From Thermogemmatispora aurantia (GTDB taxonomy: Bacteria; Chloroflexota; Ktedonobacteria; Ktedonobacterales; Ktedonobacteraceae), in contig NZ_BKZV01000003.1 of assembly GCF_008974285.1 (NCBI RefSeq), forward strand, positions 496,001 to 560,000: 64,000 bases of DNA, in the 5' to 3' direction. Positions 1 through 7,674 of this stretch are shown one piece after another. The notes beneath the pieces are model-generated. The model saw only the letters and a list, made by a program, of their open reading frames with translations, made no database searches and was not told the DNA's origin. Positions within the stretch are counted from its first letter, which is position 1. Each line of letters opens with the position of its first letter. Made by a program: the position numbers and the translations under genes.

Positions 1-64
1 TACTCGTCAGATCACGGGCACGAGGTCAAAAGCAGCGCTCTTCTGATGAAGATCGCCTATCTGC

Positions 65-93
65 TTGACCTTTTTCGATCTCTGGACTATACT
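65..93 (+). promoter_or_regulatory. Sigma-70-type promoter of the mgtC-family gene
   Basis: TTGACC at 65-70 and TATACT at 88-93 are separated by exactly 17 bases, so transcription should start near 100. This leaves an untranslated leader of about 230 nt before the coding region at 333, which contains a foldable element. Confidence 0.7.
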
Positions 94-140
94 TCCTCAA
101 TGGCCGTAGGATAATTTCTTTCGTTTCACGCCCCCAATTT

Positions 141-252
141 AACAGGATGCTTCTATCTCATTGCTGAGAGCAGGAGACCGGGCAGCAACCAGGCTAGAGG
201 CTGAGCCAGAGTGTTGGTGCTGGCACGCCGGCTCTCTCGCAGCGATCCTGTT
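141..252 (+). promoter_or_regulatory. Structured 5' leader, candidate cis-regulatory RNA
   Basis: AACAGGAT (141-148) pairs perfectly with ATCCTGTT (245-252), and the closing helix can continue with G149-C150 across one bulge. Nested inside are GAGAGC (166-171) with GCTCTC (231-236) and GGCT (192-195) with AGCC (204-207), so a multibranched fold is likely. It lies wholly between the predicted start of transcription and the MgtC-family gene. Such genes are often controlled by Mg2+ or other leader RNAs. I could not match it to the M-box, SAM-I, ydaO or yybP consensus as I remember them, so the ligand, if any, is unknown. Confidence 0.4.
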
Positions 253-332
253 GTAGTGATAAGGGGCACAGGCAGATAGATAGACAGATATCATGGCCTC
301 TGCTCTTCATTTCCGTTGAAACGAGGAATAGT

Positions 333-1124
333 ATGGGGATGGGACCGTTTCTGGCTCGGTTGCTCAGCGCGCTGCTCTGCGGCCTGGTAATTGGCCTGGA
401 GCGTCAATACCGGCAACGGGCAGCAGGATTGCGCACTAGCGCGCTGGTCGCGACAGGCTCGGCGCTGTTTGTCTTAGCTTCCACGCAGCTCCCTGGAGGC
501 AATCGGCTGGCGGCTCAGGTGGTGTCGGGAGTTGGCTTTCTCTGTGCAGGAGTCATCTTGCGAGACGGCCTGGCAGTTCGTGGCCTGAACACAGCGGGAA
601 CCCTGTGGTGTGTAGCCGCTACAGGGGTCCTCGCAGCGACGGGTCAGTTTGCCCTGGCAGCGCTGAGTACGCTCCTGATCGTAGGAACTCACCTGACCCT
701 GCGACCGGTCGGGCAAATGATTGACCGCTGGACCCGACACTCCACAGAAAAGCGGAGAGCTTACTATCTACTCCAGATACTCGCTTCTGAGCGCACGGCC
801 CACCAGGTGCGGGCCATTTTGTGGCACACTGTGCAATCCGAGCCAGTGCTGCTACAAGCGTTCCAGAGTCAACACGGCCCTGGGCCAGGTCTGGTGACGC
901 TACAAGCGAGGCTCTACCTCGCGGAGAAGAATGACCGGCTCCTGGAAAGGCTGAGCCTGCGCTTAAGCCTGGAGCCGGAGATCATCGGAATCAAGTGGAC
1001 CCCCGTCTCTTGGGAGAGCCAGCCTGAACCCGAGCGGCGAACCACTGAGAGCAGCGAGCAGCGATCTGACAGGTGCGAGAAGGCGCGTCCCAGATCTACG
1101 GCGCCCAGCCATCCCAGCTCCTGA
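333..1124 (+). CDS. MgtC/SapB family membrane protein
   Basis: 263 residues. The N-terminal two thirds hold the MgtC-type membrane domain: a first helix followed by the GLERQYRQRAAGLRTSALVA stretch, typical of the family's conserved ER-x(n)-AGLRT motif, then about four more hydrophobic segments up to residue 130. The rest is a soluble, ACT-like regulatory tail ending in a low-complexity Arg/Ser-rich segment. Family members are inner-membrane proteins linked to Mg2+ limitation and control of the F-type ATPase; the exact role here is not known. The ATG is preceded by a GAGGAA ribosome site. The gene stands alone behind its own promoter and structured leader and converges on merA. Confidence 0.85.
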   Translation: MGMGPFLARLLSALLCGLVIGLERQYRQRAAGLRTSALVATGSALFVLASTQLPGGNRLAAQVVSGVGFLCAGVILRDGLAVRGLNTAGTLWCVAATGVLAATGQFALAALSTLLIVGTHLTLRPVGQMIDRWTRHSTEKRRAYYLLQILASERTAHQVRAILWHTVQSEPVLLQAFQSQHGPGPGLVTLQARLYLAEKNDRLLERLSLRLSLEPEIIGIKWTPVSWESQPEPERRTTESSEQRSDRCEKARPRSTAPSHPSS

Positions 1125-1238
1125 AAGGAGAGGAGAGACTCTTATCCACCTGCCCCTACCCAGGGCTAACCATCCAGCCCAGCAGCAATCCCTCGCCGCC
1201 ACGTCGAGGCCGCTGGATGGCCCCAGCACTGTGCATCA

Positions 1239-1256
1239 CTGGCAAATGATTGCCAG
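1239..1256. terminator. Hairpin between convergent mgtC-like and merA genes
   Basis: CTGGCAA (1239-1245), loop ATGA, TTGCCAG (1250-1256): a perfect 7-bp stem between two converging genes and without a T-run on either side. Its place suggests a bidirectional terminator; function is inferred from position only. Confidence 0.35.
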
Positions 1257-1349
1257 CGATCGCCTCACGCTAGTCCTGCCCTGGCCTTGTTCCCTACTGT
1301 GAGCCACTGGACCGCTTCAGGCACAGTGGCCAGCCCTTCCCAGTTCGGC

Positions 1350-2810
1350 TTAGCTGGCGCAACAACTGAGCAGGCGCACGTCCCGCGTGAAGGAGAGCGC
1401 CACCAGCTTCAGTGCCTCCGCCATCGTTGGATAGACATGGATCAGCTCGGTGAAATCCTCCAGCGTGGCCCCGAAGCGCAGCGCCATCGCCGCCTCGTGG
1501 ATCACCTCTCCGGCACTCTGACCCAGCAGCGAGACCCCCAACACGCGCCGGCTGCTCCGCTCCACGACCATCTTGACCAGCCCTTGCGTCCGATGGATCG
1601 CCCCCGCTCGCGGCACCAGGCTCAGCGGCAGCACGCGGCAGGCACAGGCCAGTCCCTCCGCCTGCGCCTGGGCATCGGTGAGACCCACCATCGCCAGCGG
1701 CGGATCGGTAAAGATGCAGCGCGGGATCACCCGATGGTCAATGGCGCGCGGCGGCTCCCCGGAGAGGGCATTGTGCGCAGCCAGCTTGCCATCAGCGGCC
1801 CCTACAGGCGTGGCAAACTGGTTGCCCCAGGCCGTGCCGATCACATCGCCCGCCGCCCAGATGTGCGCAACACTCGTGCGCAGCGCGCGGTCGACCCGTA
1901 CTGCTCCGTCCGCTTCCAGGGCCACCCCGGCCCGCTCCAGCCCCAGCCCGTCGGTATTGGGGCGCCGTCCCGTCGCGACCAGCAGCTGCTCGGCCTCCAG
2001 CGTCTCTGTGCGTCCGGCCCGCTGCAGTGTGACCACAACGCCGCTGCCGCCTGGCGCGACCGCCTGCACCTGGACCCCGGTCAGCAGCCGCAGCCCTTCC
2101 GCCTGCAGCAGATCGGCGAGCGCCTGCGCCAGCTCCGGCTCCACCCCGGGCAGCAGCTGCGAGCCGCGCGTCAGCACGGTCACCTGGGTCCCCAGCCGGG
2201 CGAAGAGCTGGCCCAGCTCCAGGGCAATGGCTCCCCCGCCCAGAATCAGCAACGAGCGCGGCTGCTGGCGCAGGGAGGTCCGCCAGGGATCATCGGCGCT
2301 GCTGAGCAGATCGCTGGTCAGGAAAGGAACTTTCTCTAACCCCGGCAGCGCCGGGATGATCGGACGCGAGCCGGTGGCGATCAGAAGCTGCTGACCGCGC
2401 AGGCGGCGGGGGCCGTCGGGACCGGTCACCACCACTTCGTGCGGTGAGAGCAGCTGCGCTCGCCCCGCTACGAGGGCCAGCCCCGGAATCTCGCGCAGCA
2501 GGCGCTCGTAGCGCTCCCAGCGATAGGTCTGGACCAGAGCATCTTTCTGCTCCAGCAGCTCGGCCCAGTTGGCCGGCAGCTGTAGGGGGGTCAGGCCCGG
2601 ATAGCGCGGGTGAGCCGCTTCGTAGACCAGGCGCGCCGCCTCGATGAGATTCTTGGAGGGCAGACAGCCCCGATTGGCACAGGTTCCGCCGACGGTGCGC
2701 TCCTCGGTGAGCAGGGCGGTTTTGCCCAGGTCAGCGGCGTGTAGGGCCGCGGCGAAGGCAGTCGAGCCGCTGCCCAGGATCAAGAGATCAGGCTCCGTGA
2801 CGATCGGCAT
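1350..2810 (-). CDS. merA: Mercuric reductase
   Basis: 486-residue FAD/NAD(P)H disulfide oxidoreductase. It opens with the GSGSTAFAAALHAADLG dinucleotide-binding loop; the redox-active pair sits in GGTCANRGCLPSK near residues 42-54; the second nucleotide site is LGGGAIALELGQLFARLG; AAGDVIG follows. The C-terminus ends LLSCCAS, the vicinal Cys pair that passes Hg(II) to the active site, which separates MerA from dihydrolipoamide dehydrogenase. The N-terminal HMA (NmerA) domain found in many MerA proteins is absent. It reduces Hg2+ to Hg0 in the cytoplasm. The start has AAAGGAA upstream. The merE-like gene overlaps its 5' end by 23 bases, so the two are probably cotranscribed. Confidence 0.93.
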   Translation of the reverse strand: MPIVTEPDLLILGSGSTAFAAALHAADLGKTALLTEERTVGGTCANRGCLPSKNLIEAARLVYEAAHPRYPGLTPLQLPANWAELLEQKDALVQTYRWERYERLLREIPGLALVAGRAQLLSPHEVVVTGPDGPRRLRGQQLLIATGSRPIIPALPGLEKVPFLTSDLLSSADDPWRTSLRQQPRSLLILGGGAIALELGQLFARLGTQVTVLTRGSQLLPGVEPELAQALADLLQAEGLRLLTGVQVQAVAPGGSGVVVTLQRAGRTETLEAEQLLVATGRRPNTDGLGLERAGVALEADGAVRVDRALRTSVAHIWAAGDVIGTAWGNQFATPVGAADGKLAAHNALSGEPPRAIDHRVIPRCIFTDPPLAMVGLTDAQAQAEGLACACRVLPLSLVPRAGAIHRTQGLVKMVVERSSRRVLGVSLLGQSAGEVIHEAAMALRFGATLEDFTELIHVYPTMAEALKLVALSFTRDVRLLSCCAS

Positions 2811-3174
2811 TGCTCGAATGGTTCCTTTCTTTCAGCGAGAGAGCAAGCGTACGGGATTCCGTCGCAGGCACCGGCTCCTGCCGCTGCAGCTCGCCGGTTC
2901 TGGGCCGGCAGGTCGGGCAGGACGCCGATGTTGACACGACGGAAGCGTGTCCACCCTGCTCCGCTCCCCAGAGTAGCCAGCCGCCCAGCGCCAGCGCTCC
3001 CACGAAGGAGAGGGTTGCCAGCGCGACAATCAGGGGCCGCTGCTGCTGCAGGACCACGCCCAGGGCCGTGCCGGCCAGCAGGGAGGCCAGCAGAGGCAGC
3101 GTGATGACCAGGTGACAGGGACAGGCCAATATCCCGGTGATCGTCAAGAGCACGCCGGCCAAGCGACGGATCAT
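2788..3174 (-). CDS. merE: MerE-like mercury transport membrane protein
   Basis: 128 residues. ILACPCHLVITLPLLASLLAGTALG (residues about 16-40) matches the CPCHLP...LAGT signature of MerE-type small mercury transporters, whose Cys pair in the first membrane helix binds Hg(II). A second helix follows (ALATLSFVGALALGGWLLWG). The tail of about 55 polar residues with CPTC is not part of the usual short MerE and may be a local extension or additional metal ligand. It lies directly upstream of merA, overlapping it by 23 bases, so uptake and reduction are coupled. The start has AAAGGAAA upstream. No merR- or arsR-type regulator gene is visible beside the pair. Confidence 0.75.
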   Translation of the reverse strand: MIRRLAGVLLTITGILACPCHLVITLPLLASLLAGTALGVVLQQQRPLIVALATLSFVGALALGGWLLWGAEQGGHASVVSTSASCPTCRPRTGELQRQEPVPATESRTLALSLKERNHSSNADRHGA

Positions 3175-4030
3175 CGTGGTTTCCTTTCTGCCTGGAATGG
3201 CTCGTCTGAGGCAATCATGGCCTCACGAGCAGGCCGTGGTGCCAGTGCTGAGAGAGGTGCAGCCAACCCCACGGTCGCCAGAGCTATTCCTCTATTACTG
3301 CAAGCATCAGGGCCAGCCAGCGAAAGGAGCGCTGCCTGCGGTGACGGGATCAGGCCCGGCCCATGCCCACAAAGAGCAACCCGATCGCGGCGTGGCCTCT
3401 GATCCCCCGCCCGCTTACCGCGCATCTGCCTGCGACAATGCCCAGGGGTAAGCAGCAGGGGAATCAAGCCGGCCCGGCCAGCAAGCAACGCCGTCCCCAT
3501 TCTCCTGCCCTTGACGGAGCCTGGTCTTGCCCCAGTGGGTCTCACCGGGCGCTCGTGACCCGCCTCTCAGAAAGGCGTCTCTGCCCGTCAGGCAGATTCA
3601 CTGGTACCTGCTTCGATGCAGCTATTCAAGATACTAATATATCCGTTTATAATGATATCTGAATCATAGAGCACCAGACCCGTCCTGTCAAGGAGCCTTT
3701 CGCTTTCGGCAGGCAGCGTCCGAGTCTGGCCTGCGCTCGCCCCGTGATGATCATCACAGGTCTGATCAATAACTCGGTCTCGATGCGTTGGGGAGCAGCC
3801 GCTGGTGAGGCGGCTTCCTCTGAGGTTGCCTCCAGGGGGACGAGGGCGAGAGAGGAGTTGACCCACTGCGCTCTCTCATTATGACCTGGCCATGAGTCAG
3901 TCGCAGGATTCCTCTCCCTCCTGGAGGCCATCACGCGGCGCACCGCGCCAAGGCTGCTGGAAGATTCTCACCAGAATACAGTGAACGAAAAGCGACGCGG
4001 CAAACGTTCGTTTAAGATGTTAGATCCCTA
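3175..4030. other. Gene-free stretch upstream of the mer genes
   Basis: About 860 bases. Minus-strand reading frames around 3300-3545 carry short hydrophobic runs (LLAGRAGLIPLLL) that stop or shift frame quickly; they could be the remains of another small metal-transport gene, but I cannot assign a family. Otherwise only the AT-rich dyad at 3639-3658 stands out. Confidence 0.4.
3639..3658. promoter_or_regulatory. AT-rich dyad upstream of the mer genes
   Basis: ATATC and GATAT arms (3639-3643 and 3654-3658) flank a 10-base spacer inside an unusually AT-rich patch, about 465 bp upstream of merE. Spaced AT-rich dyads like this are common ArsR/SmtB-type operators. No cognate regulator is seen here, so this is a weak candidate. 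Confidence 0.25.
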
Positions 4031-4056
4031 CGTCCTGACGAGTTGTACTCAGGACG
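4031..4056 (-). terminator. Hairpin downstream of the DrrAB-type operon
   Basis: CGTCCTGA (4031-4038) pairs with TCAGGACG (4049-4056), a perfect 8-bp stem starting 17 bases past the stop of the permease gene. No T-run follows. Read as a terminator from its position. Confidence 0.4.
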
Positions 4057-4072
4057 ACTAGATGTCAGTGGT

Positions 4073-4843
4073 CTATACTGTACGCTTTTTATAGACCATC
4101 CTGGCGAAGAAGAAAGCCAGCAGCAGAATTCCCAGGCACCAGGCGAGCGCTATCCAGATCTCCTGAGAGACCGGCTCGCCAGCCAATAAGGCTCGGATCG
4201 TATTGACAATCGCCGTCACTGGCTGGTGCTCGGCGAAGGCGCGCACGACTGGCGGCATCGAGCGGGTGGGCACGAAGGCTGAGCTGATAAAGGGGAGAAA
4301 GATTAGCGGGTAGGCAAAGACGGCAGCACCGTCGATTGAGCGAGCGGTCAACCCAGGAATGACAGCTACCCAGGTTAAAGTCAGCGTCACCAAGGCCAGG
4401 AGACCGACGATGGCCAACCAGGGCAGGATGCCTGCCGATGAGCGGAACCCCATCAGCAAAGCGACGAGGACGATGATCAGCAGCGAAATCCCGTTGAAGA
4501 CCAGCGAAGCCAGCACATGGCCCCACAGAAGAGTGGAGGGGGCAATCGGCATGGAGCGAAAGCGATCCATGATCCCCCGTTGCACATCGGTAAACAGACG
4601 CAGCGATGTATAGGAGGTTCCACTGGCGATCGCCACCAGGAAGATCCCAGGCAACACGTAATTAACATAATTGGCCGTGCCGCTCTGAATCGCGCCCCCA
4701 AACACGTACACGAACAGCAACATAAGGCCAATGGGCGTGATAGTAGCAGTAATAATGGTGTCCATACTGCGGAAAATGTATCGCAGCGAACGACCAAACA
4801 TCACGCCCAGGTCGCTGAAAAAGTAGCGCTGCATGGTTGCCAT
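4073..4843 (-). CDS. ABC-2 type exporter permease, DrrB-like
   Basis: 256 residues with about six membrane segments. The N-terminal amphipathic stretch and MDTIITATITPIGLMLLFVYVFGG first helix are typical of daunorubicin-resistance permeases, as are FRSMPIAPSTLLWGHVLAS (residues about 95-113) and the C-terminal FAEHQPVTAIVNTIRALLAGEP. It forms the membrane channel driven by the ATPase encoded just upstream: the ATPase stop codon TAA is followed immediately by this ATG. The substrate is not deducible; the family usually exports amphipathic drugs, lipids or glycoconjugates. The divergent MarR-type regulator suggests inducible export. Confidence 0.85.
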   Translation of the reverse strand: MATMQRYFFSDLGVMFGRSLRYIFRSMDTIITATITPIGLMLLFVYVFGGAIQSGTANYVNYVLPGIFLVAIASGTSYTSLRLFTDVQRGIMDRFRSMPIAPSTLLWGHVLASLVFNGISLLIIVLVALLMGFRSSAGILPWLAIVGLLALVTLTLTWVAVIPGLTARSIDGAAVFAYPLIFLPFISSAFVPTRSMPPVVRAFAEHQPVTAIVNTIRALLAGEPVSQEIWIALAWCLGILLLAFFFARMVYKKRTV

Positions 4844-5605
4844 TTAGCAAGCCTCCTTTTGGCCAATGATAGCGAGGAAAATCTCTTCCAGGGTTGGCTG
4901 TTTTTCCACATACTCCACGCGGGCCGGGGGAAAGAGCTTTTTTAGCTCCTGCAGGGTTCCACTGGCGATGATGCGGCCCTGATGGAGAATGGCAATGCGA
5001 TCGGCGAGCTGCTCCGCCTCATCCAGGTACTGCGTCGTTAAGAAGACCGTTCTTCCTCCTTGAGCCAGCTCCTTGACCACTTGCCACACCTCCAGGCGTC
5101 CTTCGGGATCAAGCCCGGTGGTCGGCTCGTCAAGGAACATGATCGGCGGGGTTCCCACCAGGCTCATGGCCAGGTCCAGCCGGCGACGCATTCCTCCCGA
5201 ATAGGCCGAGACGCGACGATTGGCAGCTTCGGTCAGGCCAAAGCGCTCCAGCAGCTCATCAGCTACCCGGAGCGGCTGTTTGAGGTGGCGGAGTTGAGCG
5301 ATCATAATGAGGTTTTCACGTCCGGTCAATAGCTCATCTATAGCCGCAAATTGGCCTGTGAGACTGATGGAGTGCCTCACCTGGGCAGCCTGAGCGACCA
5401 CATCAAAGCCATTGACGAGAGCTGTGCCACTGTCAGGCTTCAGGAGCGTGCTCAGGATCTTGATGAGCGTCGTCTTCCCCGCTCCATTAGGGCCAAGCAG
5501 GGCGAAGATGCAGCCCGGCTCGACGACGAACTCGACGCCTTGCAGGACTTTGAGCTGCCGGTATGATTTGTGCAAATTTTTGACTTGAATTGCCATGTCT
5601 GGCAT
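4844..5605 (-). CDS. ABC exporter ATPase, DrrA-like
   Basis: 253 residues. Walker A GPNGAGKTT near residue 40, signature SAYSGGMRRRLDLAMSL near 135, Walker B IMFLDEPTTGLDPEGR near 156, then the H-loop region, here TTQYLDEAEQLAD with Gln in place of the usual His. TTQYLDEA is characteristic of the DrrA group. The C-terminal PTLEEIFLAIIG matches the DrrA tail. The start has TAGGAGG seven bases upstream. First gene of a two-gene exporter operon, transcribed away from the MarR-type regulator. Confidence 0.9.
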   Translation of the reverse strand: MPDMAIQVKNLHKSYRQLKVLQGVEFVVEPGCIFALLGPNGAGKTTLIKILSTLLKPDSGTALVNGFDVVAQAAQVRHSISLTGQFAAIDELLTGRENLIMIAQLRHLKQPLRVADELLERFGLTEAANRRVSAYSGGMRRRLDLAMSLVGTPPIMFLDEPTTGLDPEGRLEVWQVVKELAQGGRTVFLTTQYLDEAEQLADRIAILHQGRIIASGTLQELKKLFPPARVEYVEKQPTLEEIFLAIIGQKEAC

Positions 5606-5788
5606 CAGATGCCTCCTACGTCAGATTGATTACTTTCACAAGCATCGAATCCAGGCGGTCCAGTGGCCTGGCCTGATCAGGGCCGGGAAGCCTTCCAGCC
5701 GCGATGAGACAGTTGGGACGGCGAATCCAGCAGGCAGCTTCAGCATGGCGGGCGAGACCTTCCTATGGTATACTCATTTACTGATTAG

Positions 5789-5859
5789 GTCACCACTCAG
5801 TCCGCCATTTTTATGCTCTAGTCACCAAATACAAACTCATTTAAGTGACTGAGTCACAC
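5789..5859. promoter_or_regulatory. Operator array between the DrrAB-type operon and the MarR-type regulator
   Basis: GTCACCA at 5789-5795, GTCACCA at 5821-5827 and GTCACAC at 5853-5859 are direct repeats exactly 32 bases apart, about three helical turns. The last is half of a perfect palindrome, GTGAC-TGA-GTCAC (5845-5857). The location between divergent exporter and MarR genes makes these likely sites for the MarR protein. TATACT at 5769-5774 may be a -10 element. Confidence 0.5.
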
Positions 5860-5888
5860 AAATAGAAGGTACCACAGAGGGACAGACC

Positions 5889-7007
5889 GTGTCAAGTGGC
5901 ACTCAGGAAAACCGCGCGGAGATGCTGGCAGCCATCAAGCGTGAATTGAGGAAGAGTAACAGTTTTGGCGCTGCCTTCTTCCGTGTAGCAGCGACCCAGA
6001 CGGGCCTGGCGGCTGACACAGACATCCAGGTCCTGGACCTGCTCGATCTGGCCGGTGAAGTTTCTGCTGGTCAGCTGGCTGAGTTGATGGGAATGACCAG
6101 CGGGGCCATCGCCAAGGTTCTCAACCGTCTGGAGGCGTCCGGGCTTGTGCAGCGGGAGCGAGACAAGAGCGATGGTCGCAGGGTCATTGTCCGGCTCACC
6201 ACAGGCAAGGAGGAACTGCGCAAGGTTCGCGCGATGCTGGCTTCTCTTGAGGAGACATGGGACGAGGTGATATCGAGCTATAATGAGGAACAACTTGCCT
6301 TTCTCTTAGCCTTTCTCCAGCGCAGCAACACGCTTTCGCGCCAGCAGCTGCTCCAGCAGCAAGAAATGACCTTGCCAGACGAGAGGAGCATTTTCTCCGC
6401 TCCTCTGGATGATCTCTCGCAGGGCCGACTGGTTTTTCTCTCTGCTGGTATCAGGCTGGTCTTACGGACGAGCGCAGCAATGGCCGAACTCTACCAGGCG
6501 CGTTTCAAGGGAGCGGTCCCTAATGTGACCGTCCAAGGAGGAGTGGTCACGATCCGCTATCCTCGACAGTTCCTGCTTTTGACGGGAGATCAGCGTCAGG
6601 CGGAGATTACCTTGAACGGCTCCATTCCCTGGCAAATTGTGGTCCAGAGCGGGGGATCAGAGGTCTTTGCCGACCTGAGCGGCCTCAATCTTGCTTCTTT
6701 CGAGGTCAGGGGAGTAGGCAGTCAAATCCTGCTACAGCTGCCCGTGCCCTCTGGAGTGGTTCCCATACGGATTAGCGGGGGAGGATCAGAGATTGTCGTA
6801 CGACGACCTGCTGGCGTTGCTGTACAAGCGCATCTCAAAGGCTGGGGATCTGCCTGGGCCTTCGATGGTCAAACTTATATGAGTAATAAGCTGAGGTTGG
6901 CTAGCGCTGACTTTGATCCGGCAGATCCTTATTACCTTATCGAGGTGACCAGCTCCGGTAGCACGGTCACTATTACCTCTCTTGAGGCCGGGGGAGAGCT
7001 GAAATAG
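5889..7007 (+). CDS. MarR-family regulator with a C-terminal beta-rich sensor-like domain
   Basis: 372 residues, more than twice the usual MarR length. Residues about 30-150 form the MarR winged helix: DLLDLAGEVSAGQLAELMGM, then recognition helix TSGAIAKVLNRLEASGLV and wing RERDKSDGRRVIVRLT. From about 160 on the chain is beta-rich with repeated short strands (VTVQGGVVTIRYPRQFLLLT, SGGSEVFADLSGLNLASFEVRG), resembling DUF4097/DUF2807-type adhesin-like sheets. It probably represses the divergent exporter; the extra domain may be a ligand or partner sensor. Start is GTG with AGAGGGA upstream. Domain naming of the C-terminal half is tentative. Confidence 0.8.
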   Translation: MSSGTQENRAEMLAAIKRELRKSNSFGAAFFRVAATQTGLAADTDIQVLDLLDLAGEVSAGQLAELMGMTSGAIAKVLNRLEASGLVQRERDKSDGRRVIVRLTTGKEELRKVRAMLASLEETWDEVISSYNEEQLAFLLAFLQRSNTLSRQQLLQQQEMTLPDERSIFSAPLDDLSQGRLVFLSAGIRLVLRTSAAMAELYQARFKGAVPNVTVQGGVVTIRYPRQFLLLTGDQRQAEITLNGSIPWQIVVQSGGSEVFADLSGLNLASFEVRGVGSQILLQLPVPSGVVPIRISGGGSEIVVRRPAGVAVQAHLKGWGSAWAFDGQTYMSNKLRLASADFDPADPYYLIEVTSSGSTVTITSLEAGGELK

Positions 7008-7149
7008 CTGCTCGTGGTGGTTCCTACCAATCCGCTCAGGCCCCTGGCGCTTCCTGGAGCAGGAGCTGACACTGATGGGGTGCAGATGAGCACGGCGGGG
7101 CGGTCCAGATGGTACGCGGCTAGTGGGCCTTTGCTATTGCCTGGGCCCA

Positions 7150-7362
7150 GCTGAGGCATGCAGGGGGGTTGCTCACCGAAGCAATGGGTGGTTTGCTACC
7201 AGAGGAGGGGATCAACCTGCCGGAGAGGGGCCACGTCCTCGACCTGGCCTGTGGTCCCGGTGGTTGGGCTCTAGAGCTGGCCTTGGCATCGATATCAGCC
7301 CCCTAGTCATCGAGTATGCCAACGCGCAAGCCTGGTCGCGCGGGCTGGAGAACGTCCTCTGA
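7150..7362 (+). pseudogene. Remnant of a class I SAM-dependent methyltransferase
   Basis: One frame reads LPERGHVLDLACGPGGWALELA, the SAM-binding motif I of this fold, then stops; a second frame continues with GIDISPLVIEYANAQAWSRG, which is motif II of the same enzyme. The region between them has lost about a dozen codons and the frame, and there is no downstream catalytic domain. A truncated and frameshifted gene. Confidence 0.7.
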
Positions 7363-7674
7363 GCAGAGGCCCGACCAACAGTGGCATCACATCACAGCGC
7401 TCCTCCCCAAAAGATGGGCCACCTCTCCTGGCTCCCGGACAGCCAGGGAGAGAGGTGGCCCTCGATCATCACAACGCAGAGCTATTCTCTTGGCAAGCCT
7501 GCTGATGCTGCAAGCTTGTCAGCGTAATCGCTGGGGATAGCCTGTGTAGGAGAGGAGGTTTCCCGCTTCCATCTTCCAAATCAAGGCCCTGCCCGCAGGC
7601 CATCACGAAAAGGCAACCAGCGAACGATGAGCTGGGCAGCCCGAGCAAGAAGGAACTATCTCCCGTGCAACTCC
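7363..7674. other. Gene-free stretch after the methyltransferase remnant
   Basis: About 310 bases without a credible reading frame. It holds the strong hairpin at 7416-7461; nothing else recognised. Confidence 0.4.
7416..7461. terminator. Long GC-rich hairpin without U-tract
   Basis: GGGCCACCTCTC (7416-7427) pairs with GAGAGGTGGCCC (7450-7461), and CTGGCT/AGCCAG extends the stem inside. A 12+6 bp helix. It lies between the methyltransferase remnant and the convergent lipoprotein gene, where terminators for both directions are expected. Confidence 0.5.

Noticed and set aside
141..252. SAM-I, M-box or ydaO riboswitch assignment for the mgtC leader
   Set aside because: Some short motifs agree but the conserved cores do not; left as an unclassified structured leader.
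1287..2394. Long plus-strand frames opposite merA (273-350 codons)
   Set aside because: Antisense shadows of a GC-rich gene; Arg/Gln/Pro-rich, no domains, no ribosome sites.
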